NCBI GenBank assembly: GCA_045809925.1
Contig: JBJMWX010000140.1
Location: forward strand, 1-10,336
From: CADDYX01 sp045809925
Lineage (GTDB): Bacteria > Verrucomicrobiota > Verrucomicrobiia > Chthoniobacterales > UBA10450
Direction: 5' to 3'
DNA length: 10,336 nucleotides
Both the position numbers and the translations under genes were made by a program. Below are positions 1 through 6,344 of the stretch, one piece after another (within the stretch, counting starts at the first letter, position 1; the number at the start of each line of letters is the position of its first letter). The notes under the pieces are model-generated. The model was not told the DNA's origin and ran no database searches. It saw nothing but the letters and a program-made list of their open reading frames with translations.

Positions 1-257
1 CAGAAGGCGGATTCGTCGTCGTTCTCGAAGACCTCGTCATTCACAAGGAATTCCGCGGGCACGGCTACGGCTCGATGTTGCTGCAATACGCGATCGACTT
101 CGCGAAACAGAAGAATTTTCTCCGTATCACGCTCTTGACCGACCGACCAGAGATTCAATCCCAAGAGCTCTTCCGCCGCTTCGGGTTCTACGAGTCGTCG
201 ATGATCCCGATGCGTCTGCTCCTGCAGCCCTCGGCTACGGAAGAGGTGAAGCTGTAG
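1..257 (+). CDS. GNAT-family N-acetyltransferase, C-terminal part (5' end outside window)
   Basis: The open frame enters from the left edge (first full codon at base 3) and gives 84 residues to the TAG. The segment VIHKEFRGHGYGSMLL, at about visible residues 13-28, matches motif A of the GNAT fold: a beta strand, then the R-x-x-G-x-G pyrophosphate loop (RGHGYG) that binds acetyl-CoA, then a helix. Later, ELFRRFGFYES is the typical motif B 'Y/F-x-x-x-GF' region near the C-terminus. Family members transfer the acetyl group of acetyl-CoA to an amine on a small molecule or protein; the substrate cannot be read from this fragment. An internal ATG at 75 lies inside the CoA loop region and is not a real start. 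The next gene begins 33 bases downstream on the same strand, so the two may be co-transcribed. The family call is firm, the substrate unknown. Confidence 0.85.
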   Translation, partial: EGGFVVVLEDLVIHKEFRGHGYGSMLLQYAIDFAKQKNFLRITLLTDRPEIQSQELFRRFGFYESSMIPMRLLLQPSATEEVKL

Positions 258-290
258 CGGCCGCACGCGCTGGCCGCCAGCGATTTACAC

Positions 291-1034
291 ATGGGCAACG
301 CCGGCATCCGGCTGTTTCGGTTCGCAGGAATCCAGGTCTACCTGCATTTCAGCTGGTTCCTGGTCGCCGCGTATCAAGTGCAGGCGCGGCTTCATCTCTA
401 CAGCAAGCCGCAGTGGGCGCTCTTCGAATACGTCGGCTTGTTCGCGATGGTGTTGATGCACGAATTCGGGCACGCACTTGCCTGTCGCTCCACGGGCGGG
501 ATCGCTGATCGTATCGTGCTTTGGCCGCTCGGGGGCATTGCCTTTGTGCAGCCGCCCCGCCGGCCGGGAGCGATTCTCTGGAGCCTGGCCGCCGGACCGC
601 TGGTGAACCTCGCGCTCGTCCCGGTATTCGCGTTGCTCCTCGCCTTTGCGAACAACCGCTACCTCTTTGTCACAGATCCCGACACTTATCGGTTCCTCCG
701 CAACCTCGCAGGCATCAATGTTGTGTTGCTCGTTTTTAACATGCTGCCGGTCTACCCGCTCGATGGTGGGCAGATCCTGCGTGCACTACTGTGGTTTCCC
801 CTTGGCGAAATTCGCAGCCTGCAGATCGCGAGTGTGCTTGGGTTGGTCGGTGGCGTCGTACTCGCGGCGGTTGCATTCGCCGTGTATCAATCCATTTGGA
901 TCGTCGTGATGGCGTTCTTCCTCGTGAGTCGCGCAATCGCGGGCTGGCAGGAGGCGAAGTTGCTCATCCGGCTGGAGCGCGAAGGCCGGTATGGCCAAAC
1001 CGCGCCGGTCGCGCCTTCGGTCGAGCAGGGTTAA
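291..1034 (+). CDS. Site-2 protease family (M50) intramembrane zinc metalloprotease
   Basis: This 247-residue, very hydrophobic protein carries both hallmarks of the M50/S2P family: HEFGH at residues 57-61 (zinc ligands H57 and H61, catalytic E58) within a membrane helix, and NMLPVYPLDGGQ at 150-161, the N-x-x-P-x-x-P-L-D-G motif whose Asp158 is the third zinc ligand. AAGPLVN (100-106) matches the conserved A-G-P-x-x-N element between them. About five to six membrane segments are visible. The opening VYLHFSWFL is typical of the short SpoIVFB-like branch. No PDZ or CBS domain is present. Such enzymes cut single-pass membrane proteins, often anti-sigma factors, inside the bilayer; the substrate here is unknown. 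The ATG at 291 has no clear Shine-Dalgarno site but gives the expected N-terminus. Its TAA overlaps the stop of the convergent aminopeptidase gene. Confidence 0.92.
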   Translation: MGNAGIRLFRFAGIQVYLHFSWFLVAAYQVQARLHLYSKPQWALFEYVGLFAMVLMHEFGHALACRSTGGIADRIVLWPLGGIAFVQPPRRPGAILWSLAAGPLVNLALVPVFALLLAFANNRYLFVTDPDTYRFLRNLAGINVVLLVFNMLPVYPLDGGQILRALLWFPLGEIRSLQIASVLGLVGGVVLAAVAFAVYQSIWIVVMAFFLVSRAIAGWQEAKLLIRLEREGRYGQTAPVAPSVEQG

Positions 1035-3670
1035 CGCAGTTTCGTTTGGGCCGAGAACGCTTGCGGGATTTGGGCAAGCAGTCGCGCCTTCAATTCTGCG
1101 CGGAAGCCGAGCTCGTCCTTCGCTTTGTCTACGTCCTTTGTGGCGGTCGGCGGGAGATTTGAGTTCGCATAATTGTCGAGTTCGCCGATGCGCGACTCAT
1201 CCGAGAAAAATGTAAACAGCCCGGGTGCGTAGCTGTTCGCGGCGAGCGCGTCTGTCTTGGCCAGCAGCTCCTTCATGTGCGCTTTCGCGAAATCCCACGC
1301 TACATCCGCGTGCTCGCTCTCTCGTGCGACGCTGGGCACCACAGACAGGGCGCGGCTCGTCGGCAGTTCGTCCGAGAGGGCGATCTGCAACGCCTTCTGA
1401 TCGAGCGTCGGATCAATCGACCGGGCGAGCGCGGCGTAGAAGTTACCCTTTTCTTCGATGCTCGTCGTTTGCAATCCAAGCTCGTGGAGTTTGTCCCAGG
1501 TCGAGGCATCCGCGTAACGACCGACGACAGCGAAGACTGCAGGGCGCAAATCGGGCGGGAGCGACGCGCGATCGTTCAGGAACTTCGCGAAACGTTCACG
1601 GCAGCCGGCAATGATGTCGGTGTCGTTCAGATCGCCGAGAATCGTAATCAGCGTCGCGCGCAAGCGGGCTGTCGGCTGAAACTCGCTGGCCTTCGGCTGC
1701 CAGCTGAGCTGATCAAAGGCGGGGCGTAAAACCGAGCGCGCATATTTCTGGAACTCTTCGCGTTTTGAATCGCCGGCGAGGAGCCGGTTAATGAAATCGA
1801 ACGTGTTGACGATCTGTTCGCTCTCGGCGGCGACGGTCGTCGGGCCGATCCGGTGCACGAGATCGAGATAAAAGGAGAGCGGAGCGCGATTCGCTTCCAC
1901 GAGTGCCCACGCGTCGCCGAGCAGATTCACGCGATCCGGCGCACTGAACCGCGGCACTTGTTGCAGGATCGCCGTCCACATCGGCTGGTCGTACTCGACC
2001 CGATAATTTCCGGTGCCGGCGACATTCAGCTTCACGGCACGGTTCGGCGGCAGGTTCGGCAGTTCCATCTCCTTTGCCGTCATGAGGACGGGCACAGGCT
2101 TCGGATTACCAACCGACGAATAGGTGAGCGGAATCTTCCACTCCAGCGGCGGGAGGTTAGCCGAGTGAACTGCGAAGCGTTCCTGATTCAGAACGACCTT
2201 GCCTGACGGCTCGCGTCGCGCATTGATAATTGGAAATCCGGGCTGCTCCGTCCATGCAGCCGCGATTTCGATCACCGGTTTGCCCGATGCTTCGCCCAGG
2301 GCGTTCCACAAGTCGGCAGTGGTGGAATTCGAATATTTGTGCGCGGCGATGTAGCGACGGATTCCATCGCGAAAGACGTTTTCGCCCAGAAAACTCTCGA
2401 GCATCCGGAGGAACGATTGCCCTTTGTTATAAGTGATGTCGTCGAAGGCGCTGTTTGCTTCGGCTTCGTTATTGACCGGTTGCTGAATCGGATGCGTGGT
2501 CGCGCGGGCATCGCCCTGCATTGCCGTCTCTTTCGGCGTGCCGTAGCGGCGTGTCGGGTCGCGCGAGATCCTCCGTTTATCCCAGACTTCCCATCGCGGA
2601 TTAAATTTTGCCGTGCACTTGCTCCCCATCCACGAGGCGAAGCCTTCGTTTAGCCAGAGATTATCCCACCACGCCGTCGTGACCAGGTCGCCAAACCATT
2701 GGTGCGCCATCTCGTGTGCGATAACGGCATAGATGTTCTGCTTTGTTTCGCTCGATGAGTTTTTCGGATCGAAGAGCAGAACTGACTCGTAATAGGTGAT
2801 CCCGCCCCAGTTCTCCATCGCACCGCCAAAACCCCCGGGGAGCGCGATCTGGTCGAGCTTCGGCAGAGGGTAGGGGACGCCGAAGTAATCGTTGTAGTAC
2901 TGAAGGATTTGCGCCGTCGTTTGCAAAGCGTAGCGGCCCATCTCCGATTTACCCTTGGTCGTGACCACGCCGATATTCGTCGTGCCGCTCTTCGCTTCGA
3001 TTCGCTCCAGTTCACCCGCAACGAAGACGTTCAGATAGCTCGACATCGGCGGTGTCGTTCCGAACCGCACCTCTTTCGTGCCGCCGTTTTTCGTTTCGCT
3101 CTCGACCGGCATATTCGAGACTGCGATCCAGTTCTCCGGGACAACGGCGGTGAGTTGAAAGCGGGCGCGGAAACTCGGCTCATCCCAGCAGGGGAAAAAC
3201 CGCCGGGCATCCGACGCTTCGAACTGCGTGCCGAGCATCGTTTTCTTTGCGCCGGTGCCTTGCTCCTGGTACTTGGCAATGTAAAGGCCGGCACCGCGGT
3301 CGTTAATCTTCCCCGCGAAATTCAGCACGAGTGTGTGCGGACCGGCCGGGATCTCCGCCTCCGCGCGCAGCGTAACAGTTTGCTCTTTCTCGTTCGCCTC
3401 GGTCCTAAGCGGCTGATGATCGATCGTTACATCGGAGAGCTGCATCTCCACCGCATTGAGCACCAGGTCGTGCACAGGCGTGCGCACATCGAGCTTCACC
3501 GTCTCTGATCCTGTGCAGCTCATTTGATTGATATCCGGCACGACGCGGATCGCGTATTCCTGCGGAACAACAGATTTCGGCAGCTTGCCCGGCGTGCTGT
3601 TGAACTCGAATGGCTTCTCGGCTCGCGCCGTCGTGAGCGCGATGAATAAAATCAGGAGCGAAATGCGCAT
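1031..3670 (-). CDS. Exported M1-family aminopeptidase (aminopeptidase N-like)
   Basis: This 879-residue zinc aminopeptidase removes N-terminal residues from peptides. The exopeptidase motif GAMEN sits at 283-287. The zinc site is HEMAH at 319-323 (ligands H319 and H323, catalytic base E320) with the third ligand E342 in NEGFA. Y414 in ITYNKG is the expected transition-state tyrosine. The order is M1 N-terminal beta domain (about 35-220), catalytic domain (about 230-475, ending in WTEQPGFP), a small beta domain with GNYRVEYD (554-561), and a long helical ERAP1_C-like domain to the end. The N-terminus MRISLLILFIALTTARA is a Sec-type signal peptide with likely cleavage after A17, so it probably works in the periplasm or outside the cell, unlike cytosolic E. 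coli PepN. The length is normal and all key residues are intact. The ATG at 3670 lacks a clear ribosome site but places the signal peptide correctly. Confidence 0.95.
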   Translation of the reverse strand: MRISLLILFIALTTARAEKPFEFNSTPGKLPKSVVPQEYAIRVVPDINQMSCTGSETVKLDVRTPVHDLVLNAVEMQLSDVTIDHQPLRTEANEKEQTVTLRAEAEIPAGPHTLVLNFAGKINDRGAGLYIAKYQEQGTGAKKTMLGTQFEASDARRFFPCWDEPSFRARFQLTAVVPENWIAVSNMPVESETKNGGTKEVRFGTTPPMSSYLNVFVAGELERIEAKSGTTNIGVVTTKGKSEMGRYALQTTAQILQYYNDYFGVPYPLPKLDQIALPGGFGGAMENWGGITYYESVLLFDPKNSSSETKQNIYAVIAHEMAHQWFGDLVTTAWWDNLWLNEGFASWMGSKCTAKFNPRWEVWDKRRISRDPTRRYGTPKETAMQGDARATTHPIQQPVNNEAEANSAFDDITYNKGQSFLRMLESFLGENVFRDGIRRYIAAHKYSNSTTADLWNALGEASGKPVIEIAAAWTEQPGFPIINARREPSGKVVLNQERFAVHSANLPPLEWKIPLTYSSVGNPKPVPVLMTAKEMELPNLPPNRAVKLNVAGTGNYRVEYDQPMWTAILQQVPRFSAPDRVNLLGDAWALVEANRAPLSFYLDLVHRIGPTTVAAESEQIVNTFDFINRLLAGDSKREEFQKYARSVLRPAFDQLSWQPKASEFQPTARLRATLITILGDLNDTDIIAGCRERFAKFLNDRASLPPDLRPAVFAVVGRYADASTWDKLHELGLQTTSIEEKGNFYAALARSIDPTLDQKALQIALSDELPTSRALSVVPSVARESEHADVAWDFAKAHMKELLAKTDALAANSYAPGLFTFFSDESRIGELDNYANSNLPPTATKDVDKAKDELGFRAELKARLLAQIPQAFSAQTKLR

Positions 3671-3750
3671 GGCGCAGACTTAACAACGATCATGCCTGTT
3701 TGCACCTGCAGGAACGGGCGCCGGTGCTGTCGATGCGATTGGAAGCAACA

Positions 3751-3764
3751 CCCGCCCCGGCGGG
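3751..3764 (-). terminator. Possible weak intrinsic terminator after the exported-protein gene
   Basis: CCCGCCCCGGCGGG is a near-palindrome that can fold as a five-pair GC stem with a four-base loop. On the minus strand it is followed by TGTTGCTT, which is T-rich but not a true T-run. It lies 24 bases after the stop of the gene at 3788-4222 and before the aminopeptidase start, so it could end the sigma/anti-sigma operon there. The stem is short and the tail poor. Confidence 0.3.
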
Positions 3765-3787
3765 CTGGCGCTGGTCGTCCGTCCCGA

Positions 3788-4222
3788 CTACTGCACGACC
3801 AGGACGAGGAGCAACTGTCCGTCGCCGACTAATGGGCCTTTAATCACAAGCGGGCTGCGCTTGCTCAATTTCGCCTCAGTCTCGAGCAGCAGCTCCTTCT
3901 CTTTATAGAGCTTGAGGTCGAGCAGGTAACCGGCGGGCGTGGTGCCTTTCGAATCGACGTGAAGCGAAAAATACTTGCTCGAAGCGAGCCAGTCCTCGTC
4001 ACCCGTTTTCAGCGTCTTCTGCGACTCGCCGATGATTGTGAACTGGTTGTAGCCGAACGTGTCCTTGAGCGTCTCCTCGATGGTGGAGAGCTGCGCGGGA
4101 GCTGCCTGAGGCTGCTCGACATTGTTGGCGATGACGAGCCCGCTCCAGACGCTCTGCGCCGCTTCCGCGGGGTGCAGCGCCATGGTCGCGCCGATCAGCA
4201 GAAGGAGGACGCGGGTCCGCAT
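3788..4222 (-). CDS. Small exported protein of unknown function, last gene of the sigma operon
   Basis: I do not recognise this 144-residue protein. It begins with a clear signal peptide (MRTRVLLLLIGATMALHPAEA, likely cut near A21/A22), so the mature part of about 122 residues should lie in the periplasm or outer envelope. The mature part alternates polar and hydrophobic residues (for example KYFSLHVDSK and GYLLDLKLYK) and ends in a strongly hydrophobic strand LLLVLVVQ, suggesting a beta-rich fold. It has no cysteine and no lipobox. The ATG at 4222 is four bases after the anti-sigma stop, with no Shine-Dalgarno site of its own visible, which fits translation coupled to the upstream gene. Position in an ECF sigma/anti-sigma operon suggests an envelope role, as sensor, target or partner of the anti-sigma's outer domain; this is inference. 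Reality of the gene is well supported, function is not. Confidence 0.8.
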   Translation of the reverse strand: MRTRVLLLLIGATMALHPAEAAQSVWSGLVIANNVEQPQAAPAQLSTIEETLKDTFGYNQFTIIGESQKTLKTGDEDWLASSKYFSLHVDSKGTTPAGYLLDLKLYKEKELLLETEAKLSKRSPLVIKGPLVGDGQLLLVLVVQ

Positions 4223-4226
4223 CGTG

Positions 4227-4751
4227 TTATTTGGCCGCGTATTCGGATGGCAACGTTTGCAGCCCCTCGACCCAAAGCACCGTCACGCGCTGCTCCTGCG
4301 TCTCGAACATCGCGATGCTCGCGTTTGGGCTAACGGCGGGATCAACCCGCGCGTTCAGGATCTGCGACAAATATTGGGACTGATCCGGCTTCGTCTCGCT
4401 GCGGATGACAAAGAATGTGCAAACGGCAAAAATGGCGAGCGAACCTGCGCCGACGGAAATCAGCCGGCCGATCGTCCACCACGGCGCGCGTTCGCGACCG
4501 TGGTCAGCGCCCGCGGCTACAGGGCGTTCATCGCGCGCGATTGCCTCGCGCAGCTGGTGATTGAAAAAATCGGCGTTGCTCATCGGCTCTGCCGCGAGCT
4601 GCTGTTTAAGAAGAGTGTGTAGCTTGAGCGCGTCGCGCTTCTCGGCCTCCGCGGCCGCCTTGTCGGGAAGCGATGCCTCAAACTCAGCGAGTTCGTTGCC
4701 CGTGAGCTGACCGTCAATCCAGGCGGTCCATTTTTCCTCAAACGTTTTCAT
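4227..4751 (-). CDS. Membrane-anchored anti-sigma factor (zinc-free type)
   Basis: From the ATG at 4751 this is a 174-residue protein. The N-terminal part (KTFEEKWTAWIDGQL... followed by helical AEFEASLPDKAAAEAEKRD) resembles the helical sigma-binding domain of anti-sigma factors, but without the H-x-x-x-C-x-x-C zinc motif. One membrane segment (about 93-116, RLISVGAGSLAIFAVCTFFV) separates it from a short outer tail of about 58 residues containing RVTVLWVEGL. The expected topology is N-in, C-out. The gene overlaps the 3' end of the sigma gene by 14 bases, the classic coupling of a sigma factor with its regulator. An alternative ATG at 4757 would have GAGGG directly abutting it; the ATG at 4751 has that site at six-base spacing and is preferred. 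The function is inferred from position, size and topology, since the sequence family is divergent. Confidence 0.8.
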   Translation of the reverse strand: MKTFEEKWTAWIDGQLTGNELAEFEASLPDKAAAEAEKRDALKLHTLLKQQLAAEPMSNADFFNHQLREAIARDERPVAAGADHGRERAPWWTIGRLISVGAGSLAIFAVCTFFVIRSETKPDQSQYLSQILNARVDPAVSPNASIAMFETQEQRVTVLWVEGLQTLPSEYAAK

Positions 4752-5349
4752 ACACATCCCTCAGCAGAGTTTGTAGTTTCTTTCGGGCGTAAAAAAGGCG
4801 CGACATGACAGTGCCAATCGAGCAGCCGAGGGCCTCGGCGATTTCGTTGTACTGCATATCTTCCGTTTCCTTCATTAAAATGACAGCTCGATGTTCCGGC
4901 GACAACTGCGCAATCGCGGCATCTATCCGGGCCCGGATCTCGCGTTGCTCCATCCGCTCATGTGGCGCCGGCTCAGCCTTCGGCACCGTCTTGGCGGCCG
5001 GTTCCACTCCGCGCACTTGAAGCTCTTCGTTGAATTCGGCACCGCCGCCCTTGACCTGTTTTTTCCGCAACCAGTCGATCGTGACGTTGGTTACGATTCG
5101 GTAAATCCAAGTGTAAAACGAGCTCTGGCCGCGAAAACGTCCGATCGATTTCCACGCCTTCAAGAAACTGTCCTGGGCCAAATCCCAGGCGTCCTGCTCG
5201 TTATGTACCATGTTGTAAATCATACCAAAAATTCTCGTCCGGTAGCGGACTACCAGCTGGTCGAATGCCTCGGCATCGCCGTTTTGGCACCGTTTGACCA
5301 AATCCAGCTCGGACACATCGGCCTCTGCCGGAGTCGCTTCCGTATGCAT
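4738..5349 (-). CDS. ECF (sigma-70 group 4) RNA polymerase sigma factor, RpoE-like
   Basis: This 203-residue protein has the two-domain layout of extracytoplasmic-function sigma factors. Region 2 spans about 15-97: LVKRCQNGDAEAFDQLVVRY, then DAWDLAQDSFLKAWKSIGRF (core-binding and -10 recognition) and FYTWIYRIVTNVTIDWLRKK (region 2.4). A linker of about 40 residues rich in Glu, Pro and Lys follows. Region 4 spans about 134-198: LSPEHRAVILMKETEDMQYN and the helix-turn-helix IAEALGCSIGTVMSRLFYARK, which reads the -35 element. Sigma-70 regions 1 and 3 are absent, as expected. It directs RNA polymerase to envelope or stress promoters while held back by the overlapping anti-sigma gene. The ATG at 5349 gives a normal N-terminus; it is preceded by TCTAAAAA with no Shine-Dalgarno site. 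The upstream gene ends 36 bases away. No autoregulatory GGAAC-type promoter is obvious in that gap. Confidence 0.95.
   Translation of the reverse strand: MHTEATPAEADVSELDLVKRCQNGDAEAFDQLVVRYRTRIFGMIYNMVHNEQDAWDLAQDSFLKAWKSIGRFRGQSSFYTWIYRIVTNVTIDWLRKKQVKGGGAEFNEELQVRGVEPAAKTVPKAEPAPHERMEQREIRARIDAAIAQLSPEHRAVILMKETEDMQYNEIAEALGCSIGTVMSRLFYARKKLQTLLRDVYENV
4758..4762 (-). promoter_or_regulatory. Ribosome binding site deciding the anti-sigma start
   Basis: On the minus strand GAGGG lies inside the last codons of the sigma gene, six bases before the ATG at 4751 and directly against the ATG at 4757. The spacing favours the inner start and indicates that ribosomes finishing the sigma factor can reinitiate on the anti-sigma factor. 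Confidence 0.55.
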
Positions 5350-5385
5350 TTTTAGACGGGCGATCGGCGGATTAATTCAACCGAA

Positions 5386-6030
5386 CTAAAGGCTTCCGAA
5401 ACGCCGGAGCCACTCTCCACGATATTGGCCCATAAGCGTGACAATTCCGTCGCGTACCTGGAAAAGTCGTTGTTGCACGGCTGTGTGCTGTTCTGCCGTA
5501 ATCAGTCGCTCGCAGTGTAATTGACCGGCGGCGTCGAGCGACACCGTGATCGCCTTCAGCGCACGCTTCAAATAGGCGATTGTCATCCCAAGTTCATCGA
5601 CATCGTCGTCGCTTAACGCGGCGGCAAGTTTTGCGCTCGCCAGCGCGGCGTGCGTCGCGAGCTTCACGGCCGCTGGCTCGTTTTGGAGTGCGGCATTGTT
5701 GTCGAACAACTGATCGATCCAGATCGTAAGGTTGAATGCCGCGCGGTAGAGCCCGTTCTCCTGAAATTTCTCGGGCGAAGTTGCTGAGTCCTCAGCCGGA
5801 TCTGCAAACGTGTCGTCCTCGGCGAGATCGCCATCGTCCTGCCAATGCTCCGCCTCGGCGAGCTGCGCCCAGCCCATTTCGCGCGCGATGATCTGGTCAC
5901 GTTCCGGATGATCGAGATACTTCTCCAGCAGGTCCATGTACTTTTCGGTTTTGCGATCCTGCTGCTGAAGAAAGCGTTCCCACTCGTACTCGTTCCAAGC
6001 ACGATCTGCGTCGGGATCGTATCCGCTCAT
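5386..6030 (-). CDS. Conserved-looking helical acidic protein of unknown function
   Basis: I do not recognise this 214-residue protein. The first third is charged and rich in aromatic residues (SGYDPDADRAWNEYEWERF), followed by helix-forming sequence (RKTEKYMDLLEKYLDHPERD), an acidic low-complexity stretch (about 66-85, DDGDLAEDDTFADPAED), and a long, probably all-helical C-terminal half. There is no signal peptide, membrane segment or cysteine cluster, so it should be cytoplasmic. A GTG at 6033 could add one residue, but the ATG at 6030 is the simpler start; neither has a clear ribosome site. It lies 36 bases upstream of the sigma gene on the same strand, so co-transcription is possible but not shown. 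The opposite-strand frames here are shorter and poor in composition. A real gene, but function open. Confidence 0.78.
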   Translation of the reverse strand: MSGYDPDADRAWNEYEWERFLQQQDRKTEKYMDLLEKYLDHPERDQIIAREMGWAQLAEAEHWQDDGDLAEDDTFADPAEDSATSPEKFQENGLYRAAFNLTIWIDQLFDNNAALQNEPAAVKLATHAALASAKLAAALSDDDVDELGMTIAYLKRALKAITVSLDAAGQLHCERLITAEQHTAVQQRLFQVRDGIVTLMGQYRGEWLRRFGSL

Positions 6031-6107
6031 CACGTTGAATGTGAGGGCGCTTTATGATGCGCGCAAACGCAACCAAACAGACCCAACAATCCGATTTTTT
6101 TGTTGTG

Positions 6108-6115
6108 AAGGAGGT
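6108..6115 (+). promoter_or_regulatory. Near-consensus Shine-Dalgarno site for the 74-residue gene
   Basis: AAGGAGGT ends four bases before the ATG at 6120. It is the strongest ribosome site in the window and shows that translation starts at 6120, not at the ATGs at 6054/6057 in the same frame. Confidence 0.8.
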
Positions 6116-6119
6116 TGTC

Positions 6120-6344
6120 ATGGAACAGGACGAATTACGTTTCCGGCTGAGAATTCCAATCGCACAAGCGTTCTCGATTGCGATGGGATGGTCAGAACGA
6201 CGCTCAGCTACAATGACAGATCCGATGCGCCAGATTCTCGGCGCGATGGTAGTCGACGATCTCGAGTTCGCCGAGCAATGGCGAGCGTCGGCTGCGGCGC
6301 GTGCCTGTCTGGCGCAGCGGTGGCCGGGTTGTTTTCCCGTCTAA
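6120..6344 (+). CDS. Small protein of unknown function (74 residues)
   Basis: The start is fixed by a near-perfect Shine-Dalgarno site, giving a 74-residue protein that begins MEQDELRFRLRIPIAQAFSI. I do not recognise it. It reads as a small soluble protein with a basic, amphipathic first third and helix-forming sequence later (ILGAMVVDDLEFAEQWRASA). It has two cysteines late in the chain (ARACLAQRWPGCFPV) and no signal peptide. It is divergent from the unknown gene at 5386-6030, with 89 bases between the starts, and its TAA interlocks with the rlmN TAG in CTAA. A chance frame is less likely because of the ribosome site, but with no recognisable family the gene remains moderately certain. Confidence 0.6.
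   Translation: MEQDELRFRLRIPIAQAFSIAMGWSERRSATMTDPMRQILGAMVVDDLEFAEQWRASAAARACLAQRWPGCFPV

Noticed and set aside
2909..3508. 199-codon plus-strand frame antisense to the aminopeptidase gene
   Set aside because: It is rich in Arg and His with no motif, and lies wholly opposite a gene whose signal peptide and N-terminal domain are clear; a typical shadow in GC-rich DNA.
6054..6119. Earlier ATGs (6054, 6057) as the start of the 74-residue gene
   Set aside because: The Shine-Dalgarno site at 6108-6115 would lie inside the coding sequence, and the extra residues are low in information.
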